From Acidobacteriota bacterium (GTDB lineage: Bacteria > Acidobacteriota > Vicinamibacteria > Fen-336), in assembly GCA_022340585.1 (NCBI GenBank), contig JAJDNS010000035.1, positions 1 to 64,000 of the forward strand: a stretch of DNA of 64,000 nt. The letters run 5' to 3'. The position numbers were made by a program, and so were the translations under genes. Shown here piece by piece: positions 9,175 through 18,303 of the stretch. Below the pieces are notes generated by a model. The model worked only from the letters and a program-made list of their open reading frames with translations, had not been told where the DNA came from and did not search any database. The stretch's first letter is position 1; each line of letters starts with the position of its first letter.

Positions 9175-9645
9175 ATGATCGGCGAGACGGTCTCCCACTA
9201 CCGGGTCGTGGAGAAGCTGGGCGGCGGAGGGATGGGGGTGGTCTACCGGGCGGAGGACCTGCGCCTGAAGCGGGCCGTGGCGCTGAAGTTCCTTCCCGAG
9301 GAGCTGTCGAAGGACCGTCAGGCGGCTGAGCGCTTCCGCCGGGAAGCGCAGGCGGCCTCCGCGCTGAACCACCCCAACATCTGCACGATCCACGACATCG
9401 ACGAGCACGAGGGGCGTCACTTCATCGCGATGGAGCTCCTCGAGGGGCAGACGCTGCGGGTGCTGGTGGGGATGAGGCCCCTCGATGTCGACGAGATCCT
9501 GGACCTGGGGATCCAGATCACGGACGGGTTGGACGCGGCGCACGCGCAGGGGATCGTGCACCGGGACATCAAGCCTGCGACGTGCTGGTGACGCCGCGGG
9601 GGCAGGCGAAAATCCTGGACTTCGGTCTGGCGAACCTGCTCCCGG
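9175..9645 (+). pseudogene. Truncated, frameshifted Ser/Thr protein kinase (PknB-type) N-terminus
   Basis: From ATG 9175 the frame encodes [20 protein letters not shown] (glycine loop), VALKFLPEE (ATP-binding Lys) and HRDIKPA (catalytic loop), then hits a stop at 9589-9591. Restoring a single missing A at about 9579-9581 recovers the expected [21 protein letters not shown] in the next frame, so a 1-nt deletion is visible. The kinase homology then ends abruptly at about 9645, before the activation segment, and the following bases belong to an antisense receptor scrap. The intact protein would have been a kinase of the kind often fused to TolB propellers in Acidobacteriota. It cannot be functional. 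Confidence 0.85.
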
Positions 9646-9829
9646 AGATGTTGTTGGTCGTGGTCCGCCGATCGCCCGCGGGGATTGTGAGCCAGCCGAC
9701 CGACTGCTCGCCGGTCGTGTCCGAATGGGAGAAGACGTTGTCGGAGACGAAGAACCACAGCCTGTCCTTCAGGATCGGTCCCCCGAGGTTGCCGAAGTAG
9801 CTGCCCCGCGGGCCCAGGTGCACATTCAC
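9646..9829 (-). pseudogene. Scrap of an Oar-like TonB-dependent receptor
   Basis: Read on the minus strand, about 55 codons give RGSYFGNLGGPILKDRLWFF followed by VSDNVFSHSDTTGEQSVGWL and TTTNNISG. GGPI-K-D-R-x-W-F-F is a hallmark of carboxypeptidase-regulatory-domain (Oar-like) TonB-dependent receptors that are multiplied in Acidobacteriota. The scrap abuts the sodium symporter stop (9826-9828) on one side and the kinase remnant on the other, with no start or remaining barrel. It marks a recombination scar. Confidence 0.7.
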
Positions 9830-11301
9830 GCCTCCGCCGCTTCGCGCTCGTCGCGCATCTCCATCGCGCGCCGCTCGGCGGCGAGGATCCCGAGCGCCTC
9901 GGCGTCGGTCACGGTGTTGGCCGGCGTGGCGAGGCTGACGGCCACTCCGGCGAGCGCCGCGCTGGCGAGCGAGGGGATCGCCGGCCCGCCCCAGAACGAG
10001 CCGGCGGCTTCGAGGGCGGGAGCGAGCTTGAACGCTCCGGTGCACACCGCGCCGCCGAGGATCGCGGCGACGCCGCCCTGCCAGGTGGCGCGGCGCCAGT
10101 ACTTGCCCATGATCGTGGCGGTCACGAGCCCGCTCATCACGAACGAGATCATGTCCTTGATGTACGAGATGATGCCGTCCGCCGACAGGGTGATGAGCAG
10201 GGCCGACAGCGTGATCCCCAGCAGGCCCCAGCGCGAATAGCCCACCATTCTCGTCCGGTCGGGCATTCGGCCGGTGACCAGGATGTAGACGTCGCGGAAG
10301 AGGATCGACACCGCGGCGATCGCATCGCTGCTGGCCGAGGACATCGTCGCGCTCAACCCGGCGATCAGCACGATGAGCCCGACCCCCACCGGCAGCACGC
10401 TGCTGGCCATGAAGAGAAACGCGAAATCGTGATTCTCGAGGCCCGGGCCTATGGCGGCGGCGCAGATGCCGATGGTGGCGGGAATGAAGCAGAACAGCAG
10501 GTAGAGGAGGCCGCTCAGGTAGAAGCTCTTCTTGACCGTAGCGGTGCTATCGGCAGAGTAGATGCGCTGGCGGTACCCTGGCGTGCCCAGGACTCCCACG
10601 GCGATGGCCACCGACAGCGAGAGCGATGGGAGCAGGCTGTCGCCGGCCAGGAAGCCAAGCCCGTCGCCAGCCAGCCCGGCAAACGTCTCGACCCCCCCCA
10701 CCGCCCCGACCGCGAAGACCGCCATCAGGACGAAGCCGGTGAAGAGAACGACCGCCTGGATGGTGTCGGTCCAGACCACCGCCACATACCCGCCTATGAT
10801 CACGTACACCCCGAAGGCCGCGGCGAGAGTCGCCTTGGCTGCAATCGGGTGGAGTCCCCCCACGTAGGCGAGGTAGTAGCTGCCACCCAGGATGTGTGCA
10901 CCGAGCCACCCGATCGAGGCCAGCAGGATGAACACCGCCACCAGCCCCTTGATCCACCGGTTGGCGCCGTAGTAGAAGGAGACCTCCTCCGACATCGTCA
11001 TGAAGTTGTGGCGCCGAACGCCGCCGAACAGCTTCGCCAGGAGGAGCATCCCCACGCCGCCCCCGACGCCGAACATCGCGCCGCGCCAGCCGTTGAGATA
11101 CCCCTCGCCCACGGCTCCGATGCTGGAGCCGGTGCCGACCAGGGTGGCCACCGTCGTCCCGAGGCTCAGCAGGAGCGTGATGCTCCGATCGCCCAGGAGG
11201 AAATCCTCGCCCGAGCGTTGCCGGCGGGCGATCCACACGCTCAGGCCAATCAAGGCCAGGACGTAGGCGGCGAAGACCGACAGGAACAGCGTCGGCGTCA
11301 T
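9826..11301 (-). CDS. Sodium:solute symporter (SSS) family transporter
   Basis: The 491-residue protein has about 13 hydrophobic segments and the SSS hallmarks GTGSSIGAVGEGYLNGWRGAMFGVGG near residue 57-82 and GLSATMSSASSDAIAA near residue 325, which contributes to the Na2 site. Family members import solutes such as proline, sugars or carboxylates with Na+. The start codon overlaps the ridA stop by 4 bp (ATGA), so it is co-translated with ridA and lies downstream of the D-aminoacylase gene. Import of N-acyl-D-amino acids or D-amino acids is inferred from context only. Confidence 0.88.
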   Translation of the reverse strand: MTPTLFLSVFAAYVLALIGLSVWIARRQRSGEDFLLGDRSITLLLSLGTTVATLVGTGSSIGAVGEGYLNGWRGAMFGVGGGVGMLLLAKLFGGVRRHNFMTMSEEVSFYYGANRWIKGLVAVFILLASIGWLGAHILGGSYYLAYVGGLHPIAAKATLAAAFGVYVIIGGYVAVVWTDTIQAVVLFTGFVLMAVFAVGAVGGVETFAGLAGDGLGFLAGDSLLPSLSLSVAIAVGVLGTPGYRQRIYSADSTATVKKSFYLSGLLYLLFCFIPATIGICAAAIGPGLENHDFAFLFMASSVLPVGVGLIVLIAGLSATMSSASSDAIAAVSILFRDVYILVTGRMPDRTRMVGYSRWGLLGITLSALLITLSADGIISYIKDMISFVMSGLVTATIMGKYWRRATWQGGVAAILGGAVCTGAFKLAPALEAAGSFWGGPAIPSLASAALAGVAVSLATPANTVTDAEALGILAAERRAMEMRDEREAAEA

Positions 11302-11690
11302 CCGGCGCGTGGCTTGTAGCAGATGCAGTCGATCTCGACCTTGCAGTCGACCATCATCGTCGACTGCACGCAGGCGCGGGCCGGGGCGTGCTCTCCGCCG
11401 AAGTACTCGGCGTAGACCTTGTTGAACGACCAGAAGTCACGCGTGTCGTCGAGCCAGACACCGCAGCGGACGATGTGCTCCCTGGTGTACCCCGCCTCCT
11501 CGAGGATGGCGAGCATGTTCTCGATGGCCTTGCGGGCCTGGGGGACGATGCCGCCGGCGACGATCTCGCCCCCTTCCATCGCGACCTGGCCGGAGACGAA
11601 CAGCCACCCGTCGGCCTCGACCGCGCGTGCGAACGGCAGCGTCTGTCCGCCGGCGCCGGCCTTGCTGGTTCCGTAACGCTTGATGCTCAT
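11298..11690 (-). CDS. RidA (YjgF/UK114) family enamine/imine deaminase
   Basis: The 130-residue protein has the RidA fold signatures ADGWLFVSGQVAMEGGEIVAGG, QARKAIENMLAILEEAG and, near the C-terminus, RACVQSTMMVDCKVEID, where the R-x-C-V region holds the substrate-binding Arg. RidA proteins hydrolyse reactive enamines and imines released by PLP enzymes and amino-acid oxidases. The ATG at 11690 is chosen because it aligns with the usual RidA N-terminus. It lies 10 bp after the D-aminoacylase stop and overlaps the symporter start. The gene fits clean-up of intermediates of D-amino-acid breakdown. Confidence 0.9.
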   Translation of the reverse strand: MSIKRYGTSKAGAGGQTLPFARAVEADGWLFVSGQVAMEGGEIVAGGIVPQARKAIENMLAILEEAGYTREHIVRCGVWLDDTRDFWSFNKVYAEYFGGEHAPARACVQSTMMVDCKVEIDCICYKPRAG

Positions 11691-11700
11691 CGCCACTCCA

Positions 11701-13152
11701 TCAGGTGCCCTGCGGGTTGGGAAGGAATCGGCCCGAGCGCGGGCCGGTGCGCTGGCCATTGTAGTAGGCGACGCGGCCGTTGACCACGACGCGATCGATT
11801 CCGATCGACACGCGGTACGGGTCTTCAAAGGTCGCGGTGTCGGCAACGATGTCCGGATCGAAAACGACCAGGTCCGCGAAACAGCCCGGCGCCACCCGGC
11901 CGCGCCCGGCGAGCCCGAAGGTCTCGGCGGGCAGGCTGGTCATCTTGCGGACCGCGTGCTCCAGGGGGAACAGCGACTCCTCCCGGCAGTAGCGCCCCAG
12001 GACGCGGGGGAAGGTGCCGTAGAGTCGCGGGTGCGGGTGCGCGTCGGAAGGCAGGCCGTCGGACCCGATCATGGTCCTGGGGTGCGCGAGGATGGCGCGC
12101 ATGTCCCGCTCGTCCATGGAGAAGTACACGGCCCCCGCGGGCATCAGCTCCTTCGCTGCTTCCAGCTGGCTCACGCCCCACTCTTCGGCAATCCGTGCCA
12201 GCGTCCTGCCGGCCTGGTCGGGGTGGGGTTCGGAGCGTGTGATCAGGATGTCGATCCGCTCGTCGACCTGCCCGAGATCCAGGTTGCTGGAGCCGGCGCG
12301 GTACGGGTAGCAGTCCATCTGGACGCGGGCGGCCCACGGGCTCGACTCGATCGCGACGAGGACCTCGGCGCTGCGCCCCCAGTTCTGCGGCCCGGCGCAC
12401 TTGAGGTGCGAGACGACGACGGGCAGGTCCGCCTCGGCACCGATGGCGAAGGCTTCATCGAGGGCGTCGAGGATCTGGTCGAACTCGTTGCGCAGGTGGG
12501 TGGTGTAGATGCCCCCGGCCGACGCCGCGACCTTCGCGAGGCCCACCACCTCCGCGGTGTCCGCGGCCAGCGCGTTGGGATAGGCCAGGCCCGTGCTCAG
12601 ACCGAGGGCGCCGCTGGCCATGCAGCGCTCCAGGTCCCTCTGCATGGCGAGGCTCTCGCGCGCCGTGGCGACACGGGCCAGGTCGCCGACGTGGCTGATC
12701 CGCAGCGACGTGTGACCGGCCAGGGCCGCGACATTCACCGCCGGACCGGCGTCCCCGACGGCGTCGACATACCGGGAGAAGTCTTCGAAAGGAAAGTCCT
12801 CCGGGCCGCCCAGGAGGTTGAGCGGCTCGGGCGGGCCACCGCGCAGGCGCACCGGCGCGGCGCTGATGCCACAGTTGCCCACCACCACGGTCGTGACGCC
12901 CTGGCTGATCTTGGCCAGGCAGTCGGGGGCCTTGAGGATCGCGTTGTCGTCGTGGGTGTGCACGTCGATGAACCCGGGGGCGAGGGCGCGGCCGGCGAGG
13001 TCGTGGATCTGGGCCGCGGAGGCACCGCCGAGGTCGCCGACGGCGGCGATACGGTCGCCCCGGACGCCAACGTCGGCCACGTGGGGTGCAGCGCCCGTGC
13101 CGTCGAGCACCGTCGCCCCCGTGAACAGGATGTCGAATGAATCAGAGGCCAT
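11701..13152 (-). CDS. N-acyl-D-amino-acid deacylase (D-aminoacylase), amidohydrolase superfamily
   Basis: This 483-residue amidohydrolase hydrolyses N-acyl-D-amino acids to D-amino acids and a carboxylate in characterised relatives. It shows the zinc motif PGFIDVHTHDDNAILK (residues about 58-73), GVTTVVVGNCGIS, SHLKCAG and, late, MIGSDGLPSDAHPHPRLYGTF with the catalytic Asp, all typical of the D-aminoacylase group and of 'D-glutamate deacylase' relatives. The ATG at 13152 yields the normal N-terminus FDILFTGATVLDG; the open frame further upstream is antisense to the divergent gene. It heads the operon with ridA and the SSS transporter. Confidence 0.9.
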   Translation of the reverse strand: MASDSFDILFTGATVLDGTGAAPHVADVGVRGDRIAAVGDLGGASAAQIHDLAGRALAPGFIDVHTHDDNAILKAPDCLAKISQGVTTVVVGNCGISAAPVRLRGGPPEPLNLLGGPEDFPFEDFSRYVDAVGDAGPAVNVAALAGHTSLRISHVGDLARVATARESLAMQRDLERCMASGALGLSTGLAYPNALAADTAEVVGLAKVAASAGGIYTTHLRNEFDQILDALDEAFAIGAEADLPVVVSHLKCAGPQNWGRSAEVLVAIESSPWAARVQMDCYPYRAGSSNLDLGQVDERIDILITRSEPHPDQAGRTLARIAEEWGVSQLEAAKELMPAGAVYFSMDERDMRAILAHPRTMIGSDGLPSDAHPHPRLYGTFPRVLGRYCREESLFPLEHAVRKMTSLPAETFGLAGRGRVAPGCFADLVVFDPDIVADTATFEDPYRVSIGIDRVVVNGRVAYYNGQRTGPRSGRFLPNPQGT

Positions 13153-13231
13153 GGCGGGTAGGAGCCCTGGATGGTACCACCCGTCCTTTCCCTTCGATGC
13201 GGGGCTGGCGATGTGGTAGAAGACACGCGCG

Positions 13232-14323
13232 ATGAACTGGCTGACCCTCGCCAACCCGCAGGACGTGGACTCGCCCGGGCTGCTGATCGTTCCGGACCGC
13301 GTCCAGGCGAACATCGAGCGAATGATCGCCGCCGTGGGTGGCCCGGAGCACACCGGCCGCCTGCGCCCGCACCTCAAGACGCACAAGATGGCCCGGGTGG
13401 TCCGCATGCAGCTCGACGCGGGCATCACCCGGTTCAAGGCCGCCACGATGGCCGAGGCGGAGATGGCCGCCGGCGAGGGCGCCACCGACGTTCTGATCGC
13501 CCACCAGCCCGTGGGCCCGAAGATCTCCAGGCTCGCGGGCCTGATCGAACGGTTCCCGGAGACATCCTTCGCGTGCACGGTCGACGACGCAGGGGCCGCG
13601 CGCGCCATCGTCGCACGGGCGGGCGACAGCACCCGGCGGCTGCGCCTCTTCGTCGACGTCGACTGCGGCCAGGGGCGCACCGGCGTGCCCTTCGGCCCGC
13701 GTCTCGACGCCCTGCGCGACGCAATCAGCGAGATGGCCGGCGCCACCTACGCGGGCCTGCACGTGTACGACGGTCACCTGCACGATCCGTCCGAGGAGGT
13801 CCGGCGTGACGCGGCGATGGCCATCATCGAGCAGACACGCGCCGACTGCGCCCGGCGCACCGACCAGACCGTCGTCGCCTGTGGCTCCCCGACGTTCGCC
13901 GTCTGGGCCTCCGAGACACCCTGGCAGCTCAGCTGCGGCACCACGCTGCTGTGGGACGTGGGCTACGGCCGCAAGTTCACCGAGCTGCCGTTCGAGGTCG
14001 CCGCGGCGCTGATCACTCGCGTGATCAGCAAGCCCGGCGACAATCGGGTCTGTCTGGACCTGGGCCACAAGGCCGTCGCCGCGGAGAACCCCCTGGACAA
14101 CCGGGTGTTCTTCCCCGACCTTCCCGCCGCCACCGCGGTGTCCCAGAGCGAAGAGCATCTGGTCCTCGACGACCCCGGCGCCAACCGAATGGCCGTGGGA
14201 GACGTGCTGATCGGCTACCCCACGCACATCTGCCCCACCGTGGCGTTGCACGCGCGGGCCACGGTCGTCCGCGGGGGCATCGCCACTGGCGAGACCTGGG
14301 CCGTGTCAGCGCGCGATCGCTGA
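13232..14323 (+). CDS. D-threonine-aldolase/D-serine-dehydratase-like PLP enzyme (alanine-racemase fold type III)
   Basis: The 363-residue protein has the N-terminal barrel of fold-type III PLP enzymes with the Schiff-base lysine in RPHLKTHK (about residues 49-56). Its C-terminal beta domain has the metal-site motif PTHICPTV (near residue 331), where His and Cys bind the divalent ion. Characterised family members cleave D-threonine and other D-beta-hydroxy amino acids or dehydrate D-serine. It is divergently placed 79 bp from the D-aminoacylase gene, supporting a D-amino-acid catabolic cassette. The precise substrate is not deducible. Confidence 0.88.
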   Translation: MNWLTLANPQDVDSPGLLIVPDRVQANIERMIAAVGGPEHTGRLRPHLKTHKMARVVRMQLDAGITRFKAATMAEAEMAAGEGATDVLIAHQPVGPKISRLAGLIERFPETSFACTVDDAGAARAIVARAGDSTRRLRLFVDVDCGQGRTGVPFGPRLDALRDAISEMAGATYAGLHVYDGHLHDPSEEVRRDAAMAIIEQTRADCARRTDQTVVACGSPTFAVWASETPWQLSCGTTLLWDVGYGRKFTELPFEVAAALITRVISKPGDNRVCLDLGHKAVAAENPLDNRVFFPDLPAATAVSQSEEHLVLDDPGANRMAVGDVLIGYPTHICPTVALHARATVVRGGIATGETWAVSARDR

Positions 14324-14329
14324 GGCGGG

Positions 14330-14659
14330 TCAGCGGAAGTTCTCGACCAGCATCAGCTCGGAGGTCTGGGCCGGGCGCTCCCCGTACGGAACGTACTCCT
14401 CGTCCGGGGAGACGGTCAGCCACTGGTGGACGAGGGAGTGGTCGGTGGCGTGCAGCACCGTCTCCTGCTGCGACACCCGATCCCGGTATCGGATCTCGTA
14501 GCCTTCCGAGTTGCTGACGGCGTAGTAGAGCCCGTTCCGCCCCGGAGCCCAGTTGATCATGTTGGTGCCCTCCGCCGGGACGACCTGCGTCTTCTCCCCG
14601 CCGTCCACCGGCATGCGCCAGATGCCCCCGGGGGGGGTCTCCTGCCACCAGTACAGGTG
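14330..14659 (-). pseudogene. C-terminal scrap of a TolB-propeller protein
   Basis: The last 109 codons of an open minus frame read GGIWRMPVDGGEKTQVVP, GLYYAVSNSEGYEIRYRD and LTVSPDEEYVPYG, ending ELMLVENFR. This is the standard C-terminus of WD40/TolB-like propellers that follow winged-helix or kinase domains in Acidobacteriota; such proteins commonly end in SDLMLVENFR-like sequences. Nothing upstream encodes the rest of the propeller: 48 bp away lies the stop of the arabinofuranosidase gene. It is a relic at the edge of the D-amino-acid cassette, filling most of the gap between 14324 and 14706. Confidence 0.7.
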
Positions 14660-14706
14660 GGCGCGGAGGCACCAATACGGTCCTGCCGCCAGGTCCGACC
14701 CTCCGG

Positions 14707-16347
14707 TCACGGCGTCACGGAGAGCACCGTGACCGACTTCGGCGTGAGCGTCAGGGACACCTTCCCGTCCACCACCTTGGCAGTGACGGGCTCCGGCGCC
14801 ACGGCTGCGGGGGCCTCGAAGGTGTTGACGCTGTCGACCTTCGGTGCAGTGAGAGTCTCGCCGGCAGCCGCACTGGCCGTGCCCCCCGCCAGGCTCGCCT
14901 GGATCTCGACCGAACGGGCCGGGTCGACGTTGACCAGCGCCAGCCACAGCGTGCCCTCCGCGTCCCGGGCCGCGATCGCATCCACGCGGGGGAGCGTGAT
15001 GTCGCCGTGCGCGTAGGTGCCGGCGTCGAAGGCGACCGGCACGAGCGTGGCGTCCTGGAACGGCACGTACATCCTGAACACGTGGTAGGTCGGTGTGAGG
15101 ACCATCATCTCCTGGTCCGTGATGATCATCGCCTGCAGCACGTTGACCATCTGGGCGATGTTGGCGCCGCGCACGCGCTCGGCGTGACGCGCGAAGATGT
15201 TCAGGTTGAGGGCCGCCAGGACCGCGTCGCGCAGGCTGTTCTGCTGAACGAGGAAGCCCTCGTGGCTGCCGGGTAGCGGGGCGTACCAGCCGCCCCACTC
15301 GTCCACGAACAGGGCGATCTTCTTCTCCGGGTCGTACCTGTCCATGATCGCCGAGTGGGTTGCGAGGAGGCGGTCCATCTCGAGCGTGGCGTTCAGGATC
15401 TCGGCGTACTCGGTCTCGCCGAAGCCGACCGACTTGTAGGCCGGCGGCCACCTCACCACCGTGTAGTTGTGCAGCGACAGGCCGTCGATGTCCCAGCTCC
15501 AGGTGTGACCCTGCCAGGCCTTCATGACGACCTCGGTCCATTCCGTCCAGCGCGGTCCGTCGCCGCCGGGCCCCACCGCGATCTTCAGCATCCGGTTCGA
15601 GCCCTCCTGCTGCTCCGGGTGGAAGCTCCGGACGAAGCGGCTGTAGATCTTGAGCTGGCTCAGGTAGTACTCCGGAGTCATGTTGCCGCCGCAGTCCCAG
15701 CTCTCGTTGCCGATGCCCAGCAAGGGAATCCGGTAGGGCTCCGGGTGGCCGTTGGCCGTCCGCTCGGCCGCGAGGGCCGTCGGCTGCGCGGTGGTCAGGT
15801 ACTCCAGCCACTCGGCCGCCTCCTGCGGCGTGCCCGATCCCACGTTGACCGAGATGTACGCCTCGGAGCCGATCTGGTCCATGAGGTCCATGAACTCGTG
15901 GGTTCCGAAGGAGTTCGGCTCGGTCACGCCTCCCCAGTTCGGGTTGAGGGTGACCGGACGCTGGGGACCGACACCGTAGCGCCAGTGGTACTCGTCGGCG
16001 AAGCAGCCTCCCGGCCACCGCACGTTGGGCACCTTCAGCTCCTTCAGCGCCTCGACGACGTCGTTGCGGATACCGCGCGTGTTCGGGATGGGGGAATCCG
16101 GGCCCACCCAGACACCTTCGTATATGCCGTGGCCGAGATGCTCGGCGAACTGCCCGAAGATGTTGCGGTCGATCGTCGCGCCCGGCTGCGAGAGGTCGAT
16201 GGAGAGCGCCACTTCGTCGGCGGCGATGACGGGCGCAACCAGGGCGACGGCCGCCACGAGAGCTGCGGCGAGCCGGGTGGCGATTCGGCCTGCATCCCGG
16301 CGCCCGCCGGGGAGGCCCGTTTCCGCGTGGTCGGATCGTGAACTCAT
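14707..16347 (-). CDS. Secreted alpha-L-arabinofuranosidase, GH51
   Basis: The 546-residue protein has a signal peptide (hydrophobic about residues 24-43, cleavage after VIAA likely). The GH51 catalytic barrel begins DRNIFGQFAEHLGHGIYEGVWVG. The acid/base Glu215 lies in LLGIGNESWDCGG and the nucleophile Glu350 in LFVDEWGGWY; a C-terminal beta domain follows. GH51 enzymes release alpha-L-arabinofuranosyl units from arabinan or arabinoxylan. Most GH51 members are cytoplasmic, so export is worth noting. ATG 16347 has the ribosome binding site GGAGACGAGG upstream. It is divergent from the carboxylesterase gene, with about 219 bp between the two starts. Confidence 0.93.
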   Translation of the reverse strand: MSSRSDHAETGLPGGRRDAGRIATRLAAALVAAVALVAPVIAADEVALSIDLSQPGATIDRNIFGQFAEHLGHGIYEGVWVGPDSPIPNTRGIRNDVVEALKELKVPNVRWPGGCFADEYHWRYGVGPQRPVTLNPNWGGVTEPNSFGTHEFMDLMDQIGSEAYISVNVGSGTPQEAAEWLEYLTTAQPTALAAERTANGHPEPYRIPLLGIGNESWDCGGNMTPEYYLSQLKIYSRFVRSFHPEQQEGSNRMLKIAVGPGGDGPRWTEWTEVVMKAWQGHTWSWDIDGLSLHNYTVVRWPPAYKSVGFGETEYAEILNATLEMDRLLATHSAIMDRYDPEKKIALFVDEWGGWYAPLPGSHEGFLVQQNSLRDAVLAALNLNIFARHAERVRGANIAQMVNVLQAMIITDQEMMVLTPTYHVFRMYVPFQDATLVPVAFDAGTYAHGDITLPRVDAIAARDAEGTLWLALVNVDPARSVEIQASLAGGTASAAAGETLTAPKVDSVNTFEAPAAVAPEPVTAKVVDGKVSLTLTPKSVTVLSVTP

Positions 16348-16566
16348 AGTGCCTCGTCTCCTTTCGTGCGTGCCTCCGGCGGAGTCGCCTCGTTTCCGCG
16401 CCTCAAGGGTAATGCGCACGAGTCAGAGGAGCAAAGACGGGCGGCCGCCCCCGCATCCATGTCGGTGCTATGCTCCCGCACGCCGATCCCGGGCGGCGTG
16501 GGTGCCCGCGAACGGCCGCATGAGGGCGTTCCACTGCCTCGACACCTGCTTCTGGAGGAGGGAGCC

Positions 16567-18261
16567 GTGAAACAGCACCAAGACGGGACGGAGGGCTCTC
16601 AGGCCGGCAACCGCCGCAACGGTCGGCGCCAGTTCCTGCTGAAGGCCGGAGGAGCGGCGGTCGCCCCGACGCTCGTGGGATCGTCCGCCCGAACGGCGCG
16701 CGCCCAGGCATCCGCCACGACGGTGGCCAACGGGCAGAGCGTCGTGGTGAGAACGACCCACGGCCAGCTGCGGGGCGTGCGAAACGGCGGGCTGACCATC
16801 TTCAAGGGCGTGCCGTATGCCGGCTCGCCGGCGGGCGAGGGCCGCTTCAAGGCGCCGCCGAGCCTCGATCCCTGGACCGGCGTGCGCGACGCGCTCGTCT
16901 ACGGCCCCCAGGCAGTCCAGCCGCCGGACCCGGGCTGGCCGAAGGAGTGGGCTCCGGCCGCTTCCAGCGAAGACTGCCTCGTCCTCAACGTCTGGACGCC
17001 CGGGACCGGCGACGGGAAGAAGCGACCCGTCATGTTCTACTCCCACGGCGGTGGCTTCGCCACCGGCAACGGCGGGGCCGAGGTCTGGCCGCAGAGCCTG
17101 CCCCACGACGGGGCGGCGCTCGCCCGCAGCTACGACGTGGTCGTGGTCACTCACAACCACCGCCTCGGCCTCCTGGGGTACCTGTACCTGGGCGACCTCC
17201 TGGGCGAGGAGTACGCCGCCTCTGGCGCCGCGGGCATCCTCGACATCGCCACGGCCCTGCGGTGGATTGTGGACAACGCCGAGGTCTTCGGCGGCGACCC
17301 GGACCGCGTCATGATCTGGGGCGAGTCGGGCGGCGGGGCGAAGACGGCCACCCTCACCGCCATGCCCGGGGCAAAGGGCCTCTTCCAGCGCGCGAGCATC
17401 GAGAGCGGGCCGACGCTGCGGCTCACACCCAGGGACGCCGCCACGGAGACCACGCGCCGGGTTCTCGCTGCCCTCGATCTGGACGAGAAGCAGGCGCGCG
17501 AGCTGGTGAAGATCCCCGCCGAGAGGCTGCGCGACGTTCAACAGGAGATGTCGGGGACGAACCCCATGAGGGTCGGTCCGGTCGTGGACGGCCACTTCAT
17601 CCCCACGCACCCCTACGACCCCGTCGCGCCAGCCATCTCGGCGGACGTGCCGCTGATCGTCGGAACGAACAAGGACGAGTCCATCATGTTCCTCCAGCGC
17701 GGCGACCTCCCGGCGTTCTCGCTCGACGACGCCTCGCTCCGGGAGCGGCTCGAGACCCGGTTTGGAGACGACGCCGATCGCGTCCTCGAAGTCCACCGAC
17801 GCGAGCGACCGGGGGCGTCCCCCACGGACCTCTTCGTCGCGATCACGACCGGCCAGTGGATGTGGCACAACGCGATCGTGCTCGCCGAGCGCAAGGCGGC
17901 GCTCCACGCCGCGCCGGTGTTCATGTACCAGTTCGCGTACGAGTCGGAGGTCCCGGTGGCGCCCGGCGTGCCCTACCCCACGAAGGCCGCACACGCCATG
18001 GAGATGGCCTTCAAGTTCAACCACCCCGAGACGAGCCCCGAAGCGGGCCGTCGCCCCGAGCGCTTCGAGGCGGCGCGGAAAATGAGCGCGGCCTGGGCCG
18101 CGTTCGCCCGGACCGGCGATCCGAGCCACCCCGGGATCCCGAAGTGGCCCTCCTACGATGGCGAGCGTCGCGCGACGATGATCCTCGACGCGGAGTGCCG
18201 GGTCGTCGAGGATCCCCACCGCGAGGAGCGCCTGCTGTGGGAGCACCTCGCTCGGAGTTGA
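16567..18261 (+). CDS. Tat-exported type-B carboxylesterase (PnbA-like)
   Basis: The 564-residue alpha/beta hydrolase begins with a twin-arginine leader (GRRQFLLKAGGAAVAP, residues 19-34, cut near ARA-QAS). It has the carboxylesterase type-B hallmarks SEDCLVLNVWTP, HGGGFATGNG (oxyanion hole) and WGESGGGAKT with nucleophile Ser254. The acid is probably the Glu in NKDESIM and the base the His in KAAHAMEMAF. Such enzymes hydrolyse esters of small carboxylic acids; opposite a secreted arabinofuranosidase, it may remove acyl or feruloyl esters from glycans (inference). The GTG at 16567 is chosen for its GGAGGAGGGAGCC ribosome binding site and because the Tat motif then lies at the expected position. 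Confidence 0.9.
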   Translation: MKQHQDGTEGSQAGNRRNGRRQFLLKAGGAAVAPTLVGSSARTARAQASATTVANGQSVVVRTTHGQLRGVRNGGLTIFKGVPYAGSPAGEGRFKAPPSLDPWTGVRDALVYGPQAVQPPDPGWPKEWAPAASSEDCLVLNVWTPGTGDGKKRPVMFYSHGGGFATGNGGAEVWPQSLPHDGAALARSYDVVVVTHNHRLGLLGYLYLGDLLGEEYAASGAAGILDIATALRWIVDNAEVFGGDPDRVMIWGESGGGAKTATLTAMPGAKGLFQRASIESGPTLRLTPRDAATETTRRVLAALDLDEKQARELVKIPAERLRDVQQEMSGTNPMRVGPVVDGHFIPTHPYDPVAPAISADVPLIVGTNKDESIMFLQRGDLPAFSLDDASLRERLETRFGDDADRVLEVHRRERPGASPTDLFVAITTGQWMWHNAIVLAERKAALHAAPVFMYQFAYESEVPVAPGVPYPTKAAHAMEMAFKFNHPETSPEAGRRPERFEAARKMSAAWAAFARTGDPSHPGIPKWPSYDGERRATMILDAECRVVEDPHREERLLWEHLARS

Positions 18262-18303
18262 CGGGGCACGTCCAGGACCGCCAAGGGCCCTGAGTCTCGC
18301 GCG

